From the NCBI RefSeq assembly GCF_009913435.1, contig NZ_CP047895.1, positions 1 through 64,000 of the forward strand: 64,000 bases of DNA. The letters run 5' to 3'. Position 1 is the first letter of the stretch. Each line of letters opens with the position of its first letter. Position numbers and translations under genes: made by a program. A model generated the notes under the pieces. The model was not told the DNA's origin, searched no databases, and worked only from the letters and a program-made list of their open reading frames with translations. This document shows, in pieces, positions 29,128 through 40,882 of this stretch. This DNA is from Sphingomonas changnyeongensis (GTDB lineage: Bacteria; Pseudomonadota; Alphaproteobacteria; Sphingomonadales; Sphingomonadaceae).

Positions 29128-31392
29128 TCAGAACTGGCGGCGGGCGCTCAGGATCCACTGGCGCGGTTCGACCGGCCAGCCGATCGTTCCCACGCTGCCG
29201 CCGTTGAAGCGGCGATTGCCGATATTGGTCGCCGACAGGGTGACGCCCCAGCGCCCATCGGCGCTGTCAAAGCCGATCTGGGCATTGATCGTCTGCGCAT
29301 TGTCGACCCGGTGCTGCGGTTCGTTGCACAAAGCGGTGAAATAGGCGCTGGCCCCTGACAGCTCGCCGCCCAGCGTCAGCCGCCCGGCCCGGCCCAGCCC
29401 CCCGCTCCAGCCGCCGCGCACGCCGTAACGCCGGTCGGGGGTGAAACGCAGGTCGAGCCGGCGTTCATCGGCCACAAAGGCCGTGCAGCCGGGGCTGGAG
29501 GCCAGCCGGGTGAAACGGTCGCTGAGCGTCGAGAAAAAGCCCGAAGCGGCAAAGCCATAGGGCAGGTTCAGGTTGGCCTCCGCCTCCACCCCCTCGATCC
29601 GGGCATCGCCGACATTCTGGCGGAAGATTTCGGGCGGGTTGGACCCCGCCCGGGCGGCGGAAAAGGCGATGTTCGTATAATCGTTGCGGAACAGCGCGAG
29701 GTTGAGCGCCAGCGCGCGGTTGAAGAACATCGTCTTCAGCCCGGCCTCATAGCTCCACACCGTTTCGGGCGCGATCGCGCCCTGGCGGTTGAGGACGAAA
29801 TCGATGTTGCGCGCGCGGCCGTCGAAACTGCCGCTGCGGAACCCCTTGGCGACCGAGGCATAGGCGATGCCCGCCTCGCCCCCCGCGCCCAGACGGTATT
29901 CGGCGGCAAGGCGCGGCGACACATCGGTCCAGCTGTCGGCGATCCGCCGCTCCGCCCGCCGGCCATCGGGCAGGACGAGCACGGCTTCGGGCGCGGTCAG
30001 GAAGGCGACGCGGTAGACCTTGCGCTCATGCGTCAGCCGCGCGCCGGCCGACAGCCCCAGCCTTGCCGTCGGCCGCCAGGTCAGCGCGCCAAAGCCCGAC
30101 AGGCTGCGCGTCGCCAGGCGCGGCAGATAGGGCGACCAATTGCCCAGCCCCGCCGCGCGCGACGGGGCGATGAAGAAATCATCGGTCCTGAACCGCGCCT
30201 GCGGTGTGCCCGCCGGGGCGGCGAAGCTGACCGCCGTTAGCTGGCGGTTGCGCTCGGCAAAGGCGAACAGCCCGACCGTATAGTCGATCTGCTGACCCAG
30301 CCGCCCCTGGAGCTGCAGCTCCTGGCTGAGGCTCTGCTGGCGCTGGTCCTGAAGCAGGATGACATTGGTGGCGGGCGGGGCCACCGCCGTCTGGTCGAAC
30401 CCGATGCGGTTGGCGAGGAACCGGTAGCCGCTGACCGACAACAGGGTCGCATCGCCCAGCCGCCGTTCGAGCCTGAGCGTCACCCCGCCGGTTTCCAGAT
30501 CGTTGAGCGGATCGGTGTCGGCGGAGGTGAAGCGGTCGATGCTGCCCTCAGGCGTGCGGAAGCGCGGCAGCCGCCGCGCCGGATTGGCGGGATCGACCAG
30601 GAAGGGCTGAGGAAAGCGCGGCGTCGACTCCTCGCCGGTCAGATCGGCGGTCAGCAGCACCGACGTCAGCGCATCCAGCTCCACCAGCAGCGAGATCCGC
30701 CCCGTTGCCAGCCGCTGGTCGTTGACCCGCGCGCCATTGGTCAGGTTGCGCCCCCAGCCGTCATGCTGGCGGACGAGCAGCGCGCCACGCAGTGCGGCAT
30801 TCTGCCCCAGCGACAGGTTGACGACCCCGCGCCCGTCGCGCCGGGCAAAGCTGCCCGTCGCCAGCTCGAGCATCGCGCTGTCGCGCCCCGGCTCCGGCCG
30901 GCGGGTGACGAGCTTGATCGCGCCGCCGCTGGTGTTGCGCCCGTAAAGCACGCCCTGCGGCCCGCGCAGCACCTCCACCCGCTCGACATCGAGCAGCTCG
31001 AACATCGAGCCGGTCGCGCGCGGGAAGATCACATCATCGACATAGATGCCGACCGGCGGATCGTTGGTGAAGATCGAATCCCCCTCGCCCACCCCGCGCA
31101 GGAAGACGAGCGCGCCCGAACTCGTCCCGAAATTGCGGTTGAGATAGAGGTTGGGGACGCTCGCGGCGAGCCGGTCGAGATTGCGGTAATCCTCGCGCGC
31201 CAGCCGCTCGCCCCCGATCGCGGTGACCGCCAGCGGCACCTGGTCGAGCCGCTCGCTGCGGCGCTGGGCGGTGACGAGGATGTCGGCGTCATTGTCCGCC
31301 GCCGGGGCGGCGGGCAACGGCGTCACGGCGGTGGACGACAGCAGAAACAGCAGGGCAAGGCCCCGCGCGGTGTTCGGCGATGTGGGAGACAT
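29128..31392 (-). CDS. TonB-dependent outer-membrane receptor
   Basis: 754 residues from MSPTSPNTARG, which starts a signal peptide (LALLFLLSSTAVTPLPAAPA). TonB-box-like ADILVTAQRRSE, a plug domain (SVPNLYLNRNFGTSSGALVF, GIYVDDVIFPRATGS, RVEVLRGPQGVLYGRNTSGG) and a 22-strand barrel ending in aromatic F (ARRQF). This is the IroN/FecA-unlike, substrate-unknown group common in sphingomonads, where receptors take up diverse organics as well as metals. The position beside acyl-CoA catabolism genes hints at an organic substrate, but no motif decides it. An upstream GTG/ATG extension (31428) is rejected because the signal peptide begins at 31392. Confidence 0.93.
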   Translation of the reverse strand: MSPTSPNTARGLALLFLLSSTAVTPLPAAPAADNDADILVTAQRRSERLDQVPLAVTAIGGERLAREDYRNLDRLAASVPNLYLNRNFGTSSGALVFLRGVGEGDSIFTNDPPVGIYVDDVIFPRATGSMFELLDVERVEVLRGPQGVLYGRNTSGGAIKLVTRRPEPGRDSAMLELATGSFARRDGRGVVNLSLGQNAALRGALLVRQHDGWGRNLTNGARVNDQRLATGRISLLVELDALTSVLLTADLTGEESTPRFPQPFLVDPANPARRLPRFRTPEGSIDRFTSADTDPLNDLETGGVTLRLERRLGDATLLSVSGYRFLANRIGFDQTAVAPPATNVILLQDQRQQSLSQELQLQGRLGQQIDYTVGLFAFAERNRQLTAVSFAAPAGTPQARFRTDDFFIAPSRAAGLGNWSPYLPRLATRSLSGFGALTWRPTARLGLSAGARLTHERKVYRVAFLTAPEAVLVLPDGRRAERRIADSWTDVSPRLAAEYRLGAGGEAGIAYASVAKGFRSGSFDGRARNIDFVLNRQGAIAPETVWSYEAGLKTMFFNRALALNLALFRNDYTNIAFSAARAGSNPPEIFRQNVGDARIEGVEAEANLNLPYGFAASGFFSTLSDRFTRLASSPGCTAFVADERRLDLRFTPDRRYGVRGGWSGGLGRAGRLTLGGELSGASAYFTALCNEPQHRVDNAQTINAQIGFDSADGRWGVTLSATNIGNRRFNGGSVGTIGWPVEPRQWILSARRQF

Positions 31393-31469
31393 GGCGCGCC
31401 CTTTGCCGCCGCGTCCCCGGCTTGGCAAGCCCGGCGCGCCCTGACCATTGGCCCGCCCGTTACGGTTCC

Positions 31470-31519
31470 GGGCATCAAAAAGGGGCAGGCATCAAAAAGG
31501 GCCGGGCATGAAAAAGGGG
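31470..31519. repeat. Three imperfect tandem copies of GGCATCAAAAAGGGG
   Basis: GGGCATCAAAAAGGGG, GGCATCAAAAAGGG and GGGCATGAAAAAGGGG follow each other, period about 17 bases. On the minus strand they give three successive T5 runs just downstream of the rpoA terminator; the last copy is part of that terminator. Confidence 0.7.
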
Positions 31520-31540
31520 CCGCCCCGGCGGGACGGCCCC
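31511..31540 (-). terminator. Rho-independent terminator after rpoA
   Basis: Minus strand 11-bp stem GGGGCCGTCCC / GGGGCGGCCCC with one G-U pair, 3-base loop, followed by T5. It ends the whole ribosomal-protein transcript 30 bases after the rpoA stop. Confidence 0.9.
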
Positions 31541-31569
31541 TCAATCTGTCAGCATCGACGGACGGGCGC

Positions 31570-32634
31570 TCAGCCCATGATGTCCTGTTCGAGCTTCTTG
31601 GCCATTTCCTCGATGTTTTCAGGCGGCCAGCCGGGGATTTCCATGCCCAGGCGCAGCCCCATCGACGACAGCACTTCCTTGATCTCGTTCAGGCTCTTGC
31701 GGCCGAAGTTCGGCGTGCGGAGCATTTCCGCCTCGGTCTTCTGAACCAGATCGCCGATATAGATGATGTTGTCGTTCTTCAGGCAGTTGGCCGAACGCAC
31801 CGACAGTTCCAGCTCGTCGACCTTCTTGAGCAGGTAACGGTTGAGCTGGTTGGCGTCGCTTTCGGTCTCGACCGGGGCCAGGCTGCCGCCGCCATGGGCG
31901 ACCGGCGCCGACACCGGCAGGCCGTCGTCGAAATGGACGAACAGCTGCAGCTGGTCCTGAAGGATGCGCGCCGCATAGGCGACGGCGTCTTCCGGCGTCA
32001 CGGTGCCGTCGGTTTCGACGGTGAGCGTCAGCTTGTCATAGTCCAGTTCCTGGCCGACGCGGGTGTTTTCCACCTTGTAGGCGACCTGACGGACCGGCGA
32101 GTAAAGCGCATCGACCGGGATCAGGCCGATCGGCGCGTCCGCCGGGCGGTTGTTGGCGGCCGGGACATAGCCCTTGCCGGTGTCCGCGGTCAGTTCCATG
32201 TTCAGCGTCGCGCCATCGTCCAGATGGCAGATGACCAGATCGGGGTTCATCACCTCGATGTCGCCCGACACCGCGATCATGCCGGCGGTGACTTCGGCCG
32301 GGCCGGTCGCCGACAGCTGCAGCCGCTTCGGGCCTTCGCCCTGCATCCGGAGCGCGATCTGCTTCACATTGAGCACGATATCGGTCACGTCTTCGCGCAC
32401 GCCCGTGAGCGACGAGAATTCGTGCAGCACATTCTCGATCTTGATCGAGGTGACTGCCGCGCCCTGCAGCGACGACAGCAGCACGCGCCGCAGAGCGTTG
32501 CCGAGCGTCAGACCGAAGCCGCGCTCCAGCGGCTCGGCGACGAACGTGCCCTTGCGCTTCGGGTCGCCGCCCTGCTTGCGCTCAAGCGCGGTCGGCTTCT
32601 TCAGTTCCTGCCAGTTCTTTGCGTTGACAGCCAC
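31570..32634 (-). CDS. rpoA: RNA polymerase alpha subunit
   Basis: 354 residues. N-terminal dimer domain with [20 protein letters not shown] and [21 protein letters not shown]-terminal domain with [20 protein letters not shown] and [20 protein letters not shown], the UP-element contact region. Last gene of the block: rplQ, normally next, is not there and a terminator follows directly. Confidence 0.98.
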   Translation of the reverse strand: MAVNAKNWQELKKPTALERKQGGDPKRKGTFVAEPLERGFGLTLGNALRRVLLSSLQGAAVTSIKIENVLHEFSSLTGVREDVTDIVLNVKQIALRMQGEGPKRLQLSATGPAEVTAGMIAVSGDIEVMNPDLVICHLDDGATLNMELTADTGKGYVPAANNRPADAPIGLIPVDALYSPVRQVAYKVENTRVGQELDYDKLTLTVETDGTVTPEDAVAYAARILQDQLQLFVHFDDGLPVSAPVAHGGGSLAPVETESDANQLNRYLLKKVDELELSVRSANCLKNDNIIYIGDLVQKTEAEMLRTPNFGRKSLNEIKEVLSSMGLRLGMEIPGWPPENIEEMAKKLEQDIMG

Positions 32635-32723
32635 TTTGTTCCCCTTGGGGCTGGCCCTGAACGGGGTTCAGGGCGGGTAAAGAGGCGCGGCGGGCCACGC
32701 ACGCGGCCCGCGGCGCGGATTCG

Positions 32724-33113
32724 TCAGACGCGGCGGCGCTTGGAGGGCCGCACCCCATTGTGCGGGATCGGGGTGACGTCGCGGATCGACGTGATCTGGA
32801 AGCCGACGGCCTGCAGCGCGCGGAGTGCCGATTCACGGCCCGAGCCCGGACCCTTCACCTCGACTTCGAGCGTGCGGACGCCATGCTCGGCGGCCTTGCG
32901 CCCGGCGTCCTCGGCGGCAACCTGGGCGGCATAGGGCGTCGACTTGCGGCTGCCCTTGAAGCCCATCATGCCGGCCGACGACCAGCTGATCGCATTGCCC
33001 TGGGCATCGGTGATGGTGATCATCGTGTTGTTGAAGCTGGCGTTCACATGGGCGACGCCGGCGGTGATGTTCTTGCGCTCGCGACGGCGGAGGCGCTGGG
33101 GTTCACGTGCCAT
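32724..33113 (-). CDS. rpsK: Ribosomal protein uS11
   Basis: 129 residues with [40 protein letters not shown] and the C-terminal [18 protein letters not shown]. It lies on the platform of the small subunit. 97 bases separate it from rpsM and 89 from rpoA. Confidence 0.98.
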   Translation of the reverse strand: MAREPQRLRRRERKNITAGVAHVNASFNNTMITITDAQGNAISWSSAGMMGFKGSRKSTPYAAQVAAEDAGRKAAEHGVRTLEVEVKGPGSGRESALRALQAVGFQITSIRDVTPIPHNGVRPSKRRRV

Positions 33114-33210
33114 GATCCGTTAATCCTGACCAAAACTCTATGGAAACAACCGGGCCGAACTCAGGCCCGGCGAAGAAGGAGCCTGCCCGGCACATGGCCG
33201 GGCGCACGGC

Positions 33211-33579
33211 TTACTTCTTCTTGCCGGCGATCGGCTTGGCCTTGCCCTTGCGCGTGCGCGCATTGGTGTGGGTGCGCTGGCCGCGCACCGGCAGGCCCTT
33301 GCGGTGACGCAGGCCGCGATAGCAGGCCAGGTCCATCAGCCGCTTGATGTTCATCGCGGTTTCGCGACGAAGATCGCCTTCCACCGTGTACTGGGCGTCG
33401 ATCGCTTCGCGGATCTGCAGCACTTCCTGGTCGGACAGGTCCTGCACGCGGCGTTCCGGCGCGATGCCGAGCTGCGCGGTCAGCTTCTTCGAGGTGGTGA
33501 GGCCGATGCCGTGAATATAGGTCAGCGCGATGACGACGCGCTTGTTGGTCGGGATGTTAACACCCGCAATACGTGCCAT
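33211..33579 (-). CDS. rpsM: Ribosomal protein uS13
   Basis: 122 residues from [15 protein letters not shown], ending in the basic tail [12 protein letters not shown] that reaches between the subunits and to P-site tRNA. The [20 protein letters not shown] block is universal. Start selected at MARIAG, with GAG-rich sequence upstream; the 7-residue longer reading is rejected. First gene after the candidate promoter at 33707-33735. Confidence 0.98.
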   Translation of the reverse strand: MARIAGVNIPTNKRVVIALTYIHGIGLTTSKKLTAQLGIAPERRVQDLSDQEVLQIREAIDAQYTVEGDLRRETAMNIKRLMDLACYRGLRHRKGLPVRGQRTHTNARTRKGKAKPIAGKKK

Positions 33580-33706
33580 TAAATCTGTCTCCTGCTCCAC
33601 GGGCCGGGTGGCTGCCGGCCCATCTCAGCGCTTTGTTTACCGAAAACGCGCAACACCGGTGCGCGAACGAGTCGCCACCGGGCCGCCCTGCTGTCGGAAG
33701 CGCGAT

Positions 33707-33735
33707 CCCATACGCGCGCACCCGGCAGCTGTCAA
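33707..33735 (-). promoter_or_regulatory. Candidate strong sigma-70 promoter for rpsM-rpsK-rpoA
   Basis: Minus strand perfect TTGACA (33730-33735), 17-base spacer, TATGGG (33707-33712), about 120 bases before rpsM, in the gap after adk. It allows transcription of the alpha operon separate from the spc genes. Confidence 0.65.
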
Positions 33736-33780
33736 CGCCGTGCGCCCCGGCGGCAAGCCGGAGCGACCGGCCAGCCCGGC

Positions 33781-34428
33781 TCAGCGGTCGAGGATCGCCC
33801 CGATCGCGGCGGTCACCTCGTCCATCTCCGCCATCCCGTCGACGCGCGACACCAGCCCGCGCGCCTCGTAATGCGGCAGGATCGGCGCGGTCTTGGCGCG
33901 ATATTCGGCCATGCGGGTCCGGACCGTTTCGGCATTGTCGTCGGGCCGGCGCTTGAACTCGGTGCCGCCGCAGCTGTCGCACACGCCGGCGACCGCCGGC
34001 TGCTTGTAGCGGTCATGATAGCCCGCCCCGCAGCTGGCACAGGTGAAACGCCCGGTGATGCGGTCAACCAGCGCATCTTCATCGACATCGAGCTCGATCA
34101 CATGGTCGAGCGTGCGGCCGCGCCCGGCGAGAATCGACTCAAGCGTCTCGGCCTGGGCGACGGTGCGCGGATAGCCGTCGAAGATCGCGCCCTGATCCGG
34201 CGCCATCCGGTCGAGCGCCTCGCCGATCAGCGCCGAGACGATCTCGTCGGACACGAGCGCGCCCGCATCCATCACCGCCTTGGCCTGAAGCCCGACGGGC
34301 GTGCCCGCCTTCACCGCCGCACGCAGCATGTCGCCGGTCGACAGCTGCACCATGCCCCGCGCCGCGACCAGCCGCGCGGCCTGGGTTCCCTTGCCCGCGC
34401 CCGGAGGCCCCAGCAGGATGATGTTCAT
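33781..34428 (-). CDS. adk: Adenylate kinase
   Basis: 215 residues, long-lid type. P-loop GPPGAGKGTQAA, AMP-site LSTGDMLRAAVKAGTPVG and FDGYPRTVAQAE. The lid has four cysteines (CASCGAGYH and CDSCGG), a zinc-binding lid seen in a subset of bacterial adenylate kinases. It interconverts AMP, ADP and ATP. Located after secY, as in E. coli-distant spc operons of alphaproteobacteria and Gram-positives. Confidence 0.97.
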   Translation of the reverse strand: MNIILLGPPGAGKGTQAARLVAARGMVQLSTGDMLRAAVKAGTPVGLQAKAVMDAGALVSDEIVSALIGEALDRMAPDQGAIFDGYPRTVAQAETLESILAGRGRTLDHVIELDVDEDALVDRITGRFTCASCGAGYHDRYKQPAVAGVCDSCGGTEFKRRPDDNAETVRTRMAEYRAKTAPILPHYEARGLVSRVDGMAEMDEVTAAIGAILDR

Positions 34429-34471
34429 TGGCAATCCTCTTCCCCCTTCACGCGGCATCCGGTGCGGGCGA

Positions 34472-35839
<1,368 letters not shown>

Positions 35840-35950
35840 GACGTGTGGGTCGCCTTAAGATGAAATGAGCGGCGGAAGCATGAATGCCCCGCCGCTCATA
35901 TAATGCCGTCTCCGGGCTTGTCTAAGCCCGGAAGCCCGAGCGGCGAAAAA

Positions 35951-36481
35951 TCAGCCGCGCGCGGCCTTCTTCGCGTCCCGGACGCTGTTCTTCTTGGCCG
36001 CCGCCTTCTCGGCCGCCGGGGTGACCGCGATCACCTCGACCGAACCGCCCGCCGCCTCGATGGCGCTGCGCGCACCCGCCGACACGCCGGCGACGAGGAA
36101 GCTGAGCTTGGCGCTGAACGCGCCCTTGCCGAGCAGACGCACGCCGTCCTTGCCGCCACGGGCGAGGCCAGCCGCCTTGAGCGCCGCATGATCGATGGTG
36201 GTCCCGGCGGCAAGCTTGCCGGCGTCGACCGCCTTCTGCACCGCACCCAGATTCACCTCGGCATAGTCCTTGGCGAAGATGTTGTTGAAGCCGCGCTTCG
36301 GCAGACGCATGTGGAGCGGCATCTGGCCGCCCTCGAAGCCGTTGATCGAGACGCCTTCACGGCTCTTCTGACCCTTCTGGCCCCGGCCGCCGGTCTTGCC
36401 CTTGCCCGAGCCGATGCCCCGGCCGACGCGCATGCGGCCCTTGCGGGCGCCGTCATTGTCGCGGATTTCGTTGAGTTTCAT
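35951..36481 (-). CDS. rplO: Ribosomal protein uL15
   Basis: 176 residues, start [20 protein letters not shown] and the Gly-rich [18 protein letters not shown]-terminal tail. The C-terminal end (KKAAARG-like) is Lys/Ala-rich. Two upstream Met codons are present; the family start MKLNEI is used. Confidence 0.97.
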   Translation of the reverse strand: MKLNEIRDNDGARKGRMRVGRGIGSGKGKTGGRGQKGQKSREGVSINGFEGGQMPLHMRLPKRGFNNIFAKDYAEVNLGAVQKAVDAGKLAAGTTIDHAALKAAGLARGGKDGVRLLGKGAFSAKLSFLVAGVSAGARSAIEAAGGSVEVIAVTPAAEKAAAKKNSVRDAKKAARG

Positions 36482-36605
36482 GTCCTGCACTCGCTTTCGC
36501 TGTTGTCGCGCATGGCTGTTGTCGCGCTGATTGTCGCGGATGGGTGGACCGCCCCGCTACAGACTGGCGGCATGCGGCGTCAATGACCCCGCATGCCCCC
36601 GGCGA

Positions 36606-36782
36606 TCAGTCGACGATCGCCACCAGATGCTGCACCTTGCGGATCATGCCGCGCACTTCGGGAGAATCCTGAAGCTCCGACACCCGGTGCATCTTGTTCA
36701 GCCCCAGGCCGATCAGCGTCGCGCGCTGATCCTGGGTGCGGCGGATCGGCGATCCGATCTGCTTGACTTTGATGGTGGCCAT
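36606..36782 (-). CDS. rpmD: Ribosomal protein uL30
   Basis: 58 residues read from the minus strand: [20 protein letters not shown], then [20 protein letters not shown] and a C-terminal HLVAIVD. This is the complete family length with the R-x-T-L-x-G-L-G-L-x-K-M core. Small gene, between rplO and rpsE. Confidence 0.95.
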   Translation of the reverse strand: MATIKVKQIGSPIRRTQDQRATLIGLGLNKMHRVSELQDSPEVRGMIRKVQHLVAIVD

Positions 36783-36788
36783 CGCTGG

Positions 36789-37487
36789 TTACTCCGTGAT
36801 CGCGGCCGCATCCGCCTCGGCGGTCTGCGAACCGCCGCGGCCGAGCAGGTCGGCGATCTTCTTGCCCCGGCGCTGCGCGACCGACTTGGGCGAGGTCTGC
36901 TCGCCCAGCGCCTCGAACGTCGCCCGGATCATGTTATAGGGGTTGGACGTGCCGACGGACTTGGTCACGACGTCCGCCACGCCCAGGCTTTCGAACACGG
37001 CGCGCATCGGACCGCCGGCGATGATGCCGGTCCCCTGCGGGGCCGAACGCAGCGTCACGCGGCCGGCGCCGAAATGGCCCGCACCGTCATGATGCAGCGT
37101 GCGCCCTTCGCGCAGCGGCACGCGGATCATCTTCTTCTTGGCCGACGCGGTCGCCTTGGAGATCGCCTCCGGCACTTCGCGCGCCTTGCCATGGCCGAAG
37201 CCGACCCGGCCCTTGCCGTCGCCCACGACGACCAGCGCCGCAAAGCCGAAGCGCTTGCCGCCCTTCACGGTCTTCGACACGCGGTTGATGTGGACGAGCT
37301 TTTCGATCAGCTCCTCGCCACCTTCCTCGCCGCGCCCGCCACGCTCGTCGCGACGGCCGCGATTGCCGTCACGGCCACGGCCGCCACGATCGCCACCGCC
37401 CCGGCCACGACCGCCACGGCCACGCCGCTCGCCGCCTTCCGGCTGACCGGCGTCCGCGCCGGCCTGGATTTCGGTTTCGTCAGCCAT
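36789..37487 (-). CDS. rpsE: Ribosomal protein uS5 with RGG-rich N-terminal extension
   Basis: 232 residues, versus about 167 in E. coli. The core (about 62-232) has [37 protein letters not shown] and [21 protein letters not shown]. The extra 60 residues before it are almost pure Arg/Gly/Glu/Asp with [15 protein letters not shown] runs, an RGG-like, probably disordered tail. Start is fixed by 6 bases to rpmD upstream on the transcript side and by the family alignment of the downstream core; no shorter ATG lies next to the core. Confidence 0.96.
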   Translation of the reverse strand: MADETEIQAGADAGQPEGGERRGRGGRGRGGGDRGGRGRDGNRGRRDERGGRGEEGGEELIEKLVHINRVSKTVKGGKRFGFAALVVVGDGKGRVGFGHGKAREVPEAISKATASAKKKMIRVPLREGRTLHHDGAGHFGAGRVTLRSAPQGTGIIAGGPMRAVFESLGVADVVTKSVGTSNPYNMIRATFEALGEQTSPKSVAQRRGKKIADLLGRGGSQTAEADAAAITE

Positions 37488-37841
37488 TTAGAACTCCAAT
37501 CCGCCTTCGCGAGCGGCATCAGCGAGCGCCTTGACGCGCCCGTGGAACAGGAAACCACCGCGGTCGAACACGACCTTGGTGACGCCGGCGGCAGTGGCCC
37601 GCTCCGCGATCCGCTTGCCGATCGCAGCCGCCGCATCGACGGTCGCGCCGGTGGTGCCGCGCAGGTCCTTGTCGAGCGTCGACGCCGCAGCGACGGTGCG
37701 CCCCGCCTCGTCGTCGATCACCTGGACATAGATGTGCCGGCCCGAACGGTGGATCGACAGGCGCGGACGCGAACCGCCCTTGGCGCGCAGCGCCGTGCGG
37801 ACGCGCTGGCGACGCTTTTCGAAAAGAGAGAGCTTGGCCAT
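37488..37841 (-). CDS. rplR: Ribosomal protein uL18
   Basis: 117 residues, [20 protein letters not shown] and [21 protein letters not shown]-terminal [20 protein letters not shown]. It binds 5S rRNA with uL5 and bL25. Abuts rpsE without spacer and overlaps rplF by one base. Confidence 0.97.
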   Translation of the reverse strand: MAKLSLFEKRRQRVRTALRAKGGSRPRLSIHRSGRHIYVQVIDDEAGRTVAAASTLDKDLRGTTGATVDAAAAIGKRIAERATAAGVTKVVFDRGGFLFHGRVKALADAAREGGLEF

Positions 37842-38374
37842 TACTTCTTCTTCCCTTCCTTGCGGAAGATGAACTCGCCGCGATACTTGATGCCCTTGCC
37901 CTTGTACGGCTCGGGCTTGCGCCAGCGGCGGATCTCGGCGGCAACCTGGCCGACCTGCTGCTTGTCGATCCCGGTGATGGTGATCGTCGTCTGGTCGGGC
38001 GTCGCGATCGTGATGCCTTCCGGCACCGGATAGTCGACATCGTGGCTGTAGCCGAGCTGCAGCTTCAGGTTCTTGCCCTGCGCGTTGGCGCGGTAGCCGA
38101 CGCCGGTGATTTCCAGCGTCTTGGTGAAGCCCTCGGTCACGCCGGTGACCAGGTTCTGCACCATGGTACGCTGCATGCCCCAGAAGGACCGGGCCTGCTT
38201 GCTGTCATTGGCAGGCTGGACCGAGATCTGGCCGTCCTGGACCTCATAAGAGATGAGGTCGGCAAGCTTCATGGTGAGCGTGCCCTTCGGCCCCTTGACC
38301 GACAGTTCGCCGCCCGCAATCGAAGCGGTGACGCCGGCCGGAATGGCGACGGGCTTTTTCCCGATGCGGCTCAT
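37841..38374 (-). CDS. rplF: Ribosomal protein uL6
   Basis: 177 residues: [39 protein letters not shown] and the signature [19 protein letters not shown] at the end. It sits near the GTPase-factor binding site. Confidence 0.98.
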   Translation of the reverse strand: MSRIGKKPVAIPAGVTASIAGGELSVKGPKGTLTMKLADLISYEVQDGQISVQPANDSKQARSFWGMQRTMVQNLVTGVTEGFTKTLEITGVGYRANAQGKNLKLQLGYSHDVDYPVPEGITIATPDQTTITITGIDKQQVGQVAAEIRRWRKPEPYKGKGIKYRGEFIFRKEGKKK

Positions 38375-38376
38375 GA

Positions 38377-38772
38377 TCAGAAGACCTCCGCAAGAACCTC
38401 GCCGCCGACATTCTGTTCGCGCGCTTCCGCGTCGGACAGAACGCCCTTGGGCGTCGAGACGATGGTGATGCCGAGGCCGTTGCGCACGCGCGGCAGCTCC
38501 TTGCTGCCCGAATAGACGCGGCGGCCAGGCTTGGACACGCGGGCGACATACTTGATCGCCGGCTGGCCCTCGAAATATTTCAGTTCGATGCGCAGGCCGC
38601 TGTGGCCGCCAACGACTTCTTCGCGATAGCCGCGGATATAGCCTTCGCGCTGAAGCACATCGAGCACACGGGCACGCAGCTTCGACGCGGGCGAGGTCAC
38701 GCTGTCCTTGCGCGCCTGCTGGCCGTTGCGGATGCGGGTGAGCAGATCACCCAGGGGATCGGTCAATGCCAT
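38377..38772 (-). CDS. rpsH: Ribosomal protein uS8
   Basis: 131 residues, [21 protein letters not shown]-terminal [20 protein letters not shown] with a G-I-x-I-V-S-T-x-G-x-(M/L) family end. In E. coli the S8 protein represses the spc operon; no S8-binding mRNA structure was confirmed here. Confidence 0.98.
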   Translation of the reverse strand: MALTDPLGDLLTRIRNGQQARKDSVTSPASKLRARVLDVLQREGYIRGYREEVVGGHSGLRIELKYFEGQPAIKYVARVSKPGRRVYSGSKELPRVRNGLGITIVSTPKGVLSDAEAREQNVGGEVLAEVF

Positions 38773-38783
38773 GACGTTTGTCC

Positions 38784-39089
38784 TTACCAGCTCGACTTGG
38801 TGACGCCGGGGATCAGGCCCTTGTTGGCCAGTTCACGGAACATCACGCGCGCCAGGCGGAACTTCCGGTAATAGGCGCGGGGCCGACCGGTCACTTCGCA
38901 ACGGTTGCGGATACGGGTGGGGTTCGCATTGCGGGGCAGCTCGGCCATCTTCAGCCGCGCGATCAGCCGCTCGGTCTCATCGCGCGACGTGTCGTTCGCG
39001 ATCGCCTTCAGCTTCGCATATTTGCCCGCATACTGCTTGACGAGCTTCCTGCGACGCTCGTTCTTGTTCACGGAACTCAGTTTCGCCAT
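38784..39089 (-). CDS. rpsN: Ribosomal protein uS14 (zinc-free type)
   Basis: 101 residues, the long form without CxxC zinc motifs: [20 protein letters not shown] and [20 protein letters not shown], end GVTKSSW. One cysteine only, so the C-minus paralogue. Confidence 0.97.
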   Translation of the reverse strand: MAKLSSVNKNERRRKLVKQYAGKYAKLKAIANDTSRDETERLIARLKMAELPRNANPTRIRNRCEVTGRPRAYYRKFRLARVMFRELANKGLIPGVTKSSW

Positions 39090-39115
39090 GACTTAAGTTC
39101 TCTTTCCTGTCGGCC

Positions 39116-39700
39116 TCAAGCGGCCTGCTTCTGCTCGGCCGCGTTGTCGCGCGGGAACGGGAAACCGAAAAGACGCAGCAGCTCGCGCGCTTCATCATCG
39201 GTCTTCGCGGTGGTGGTGACGATCACGTCCATGCCCCGCACCTTGTCGATGCGGTCATAGCTGATTTCCGGGAACACCAGCTGTTCCTTCAGGCCCATGG
39301 CATAGTTGCCACGGCCATCGAACGAGTTGGCGTTGAGGCCACGGAAATCGCGGACGCGCGGCAGCGCGATCGTGATCAGGCGGTCGAGAAACTCGTACAT
39401 GCGTTCGCGGCGCAGGGTCACCTTGCAGCCGATCGGCATGCCTTCACGCAGCTTGAACTGCGCGATCGACTTCTTCGCCTTGGTGATGACAGGCTTCTGG
39501 CCGGCGATCGCTTCCATTTCGGCAGCGGCCGCTTCGACCTTCTTCTTGTCCTGGGTCGCTTCGCCGACGCCCATGTTGAGCACGATCTTGTCGATCTTCG
39601 GCACTTCGAGCGGATTCTTGTAGCCGAACTTCTCGGTCATCGCCTTCACGATGCTCTCGTCGTACAGCTTGCGCATCCGCGGGGTGTAGGTGTCAGCCAT
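39116..39700 (-). CDS. rplE: Ribosomal protein uL5
   Basis: 194 residues from [40 protein letters not shown] and the 5S-binding [20 protein letters not shown]. Start chosen because longer readings are Arg-rich and not family-like; it overlaps rplX by 8 bases. Confidence 0.97.
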   Translation of the reverse strand: MADTYTPRMRKLYDESIVKAMTEKFGYKNPLEVPKIDKIVLNMGVGEATQDKKKVEAAAAEMEAIAGQKPVITKAKKSIAQFKLREGMPIGCKVTLRRERMYEFLDRLITIALPRVRDFRGLNANSFDGRGNYAMGLKEQLVFPEISYDRIDKVRGMDVIVTTTAKTDDEARELLRLFGFPFPRDNAAEQKQAA

Positions 39701-40013
39701 TGATGACCTCCCCGGACTTGACGGCCACGCGGACCTTCTTGCCATCACGCGTTTCGAAACGGACGCGCGTCGCCTTGCCGCTCTTGGGGTCGACGATCGC
39801 GACCTTCGAGGCGTGCAGCGGCGCTTCCGAACGCTCCAGGCCACCCTGCGGGTTGACCTGGCTCGGCTTCTTGTGACGCACGGCGACGTTCACGCCGGCG
39901 ACGACGACCTTGCCTTCCTTCGGCAGGGCGCGGGTGACTTCACCGGTCTTGCCCTTGTCCTTGCCGGACAGGACGACGACCGTGTCACCCTTTTTGATCT
40001 TGGCCATAGCCAT
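39693..40013 (-). CDS. rplX: Ribosomal protein uL24
   Basis: 106 residues. KOW motif in [43 protein letters not shown] 40013 lies about 10 bases after GGAGG, better than the second ATG two codons on. Confidence 0.97.
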   Translation of the reverse strand: MAMAKIKKGDTVVVLSGKDKGKTGEVTRALPKEGKVVVAGVNVAVRHKKPSQVNPQGGLERSEAPLHASKVAIVDPKSGKATRVRFETRDGKKVRVAVKSGEVING

Positions 40014-40015
40014 GG

Positions 40016-40384
40016 TTACAGCACCTCCGGCGCCAGGCTGATGATCTTCATGTGCTTCTTGCCGCGCAGTTCGCGCACGACCGGACCAAAGATGCGGGTG
40101 CCGATCGGCTCCTCATTCTTGTTCACGAGCACAGCGGCGTTCGAATCGAACCGGATGGTCGAGCCGTCGGCGCGGTGAATGTCCTTCGCCGTGCGCACGA
40201 TAACCGCGCGGTGCACGTCGCCCTTCTTCACCTTGCCGCGCGGGGCAGCTTCCTTGACCGAGACGACGATGATGTCGCCGACGGTCGCGGTGCGGCGCTT
40301 GGACCCGCCCAGCACCTTGATGCACTGGACGCGCTTCGCGCCCGAGTTATCCGCCACGTCCAGGTTGGACTGCATCTGGATCAT
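40016..40384 (-). CDS. rplN: Ribosomal protein uL14
   Basis: 122 residues, [40 protein letters not shown] and the end EVL after the ARELRGK segment. Intersubunit bridge protein. Confidence 0.98.
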   Translation of the reverse strand: MIQMQSNLDVADNSGAKRVQCIKVLGGSKRRTATVGDIIVVSVKEAAPRGKVKKGDVHRAVIVRTAKDIHRADGSTIRFDSNAAVLVNKNEEPIGTRIFGPVVRELRGKKHMKIISLAPEVL

Positions 40385-40396
40385 GTGCTGTCCTCC

Positions 40397-40669
40397 TTAG
40401 CCTTCGGCCGTCGCCGCGGGCGGCGTCGAACGGGTGGCGACGCGCTCGATCACGCGCCAGGTCTTGAGCTTGGAGATCGGCGCGGTCTCTTCGATGCGCA
40501 CAGTCTCGCCCTCGCGATACTCATTGCCCTCGTCATGGGCATGATACTTCTTCGAACGGCGGATGATCTTGCCGTAGAGCGGGTGCTTCACCTTGCGCTC
40601 CACACGGACGACCACCGTTTTGTCGGTCTTGTCGGAGACAACCGTCCCCGTCAGCACGCGCTTCGGCAT
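40397..40669 (-). CDS. rpsQ: Ribosomal protein uS17
   Basis: 90 residues, start [20 protein letters not shown] and the core [20 protein letters not shown]. The tail after [13 protein letters not shown] is a short Ala/Thr/Pro extension. Confidence 0.97.
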   Translation of the reverse strand: MPKRVLTGTVVSDKTDKTVVVRVERKVKHPLYGKIIRRSKKYHAHDEGNEYREGETVRIEETAPISKLKTWRVIERVATRSTPPAATAEG

Positions 40670-40681
40670 GTTTCCGTATCC

Positions 40682-40882
40682 TTACTTCGCAGCCGAGCGC
40701 GTGCGCTCGGACTGCAGCGTCTTGATGCGCGCGATGGTGCGGCGCACTTCGCGGACCCGCGACGGCTTTTCCAGCTGGCTGGTCGCCGCCTGGAAGCGCA
40801 GGTTGAACGCCTCACGCTTCAGCTGGCCGAGCTGTTCGGCGAGCTGATCATCGGTCATCGGCTTCAGGTCGCTCGTCTTCAC
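40682..40882 (-). CDS. rpmC: Ribosomal protein uL29
   Basis: 66 residues, [20 protein letters not shown] and [20 protein letters not shown]. Docking site region for signal-recognition particle and trigger factor with uL23. It overlaps rplP by 4 bases. Confidence 0.96.
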   Translation of the reverse strand: MKTSDLKPMTDDQLAEQLGQLKREAFNLRFQAATSQLEKPSRVREVRRTIARIKTLQSERTRSAAK

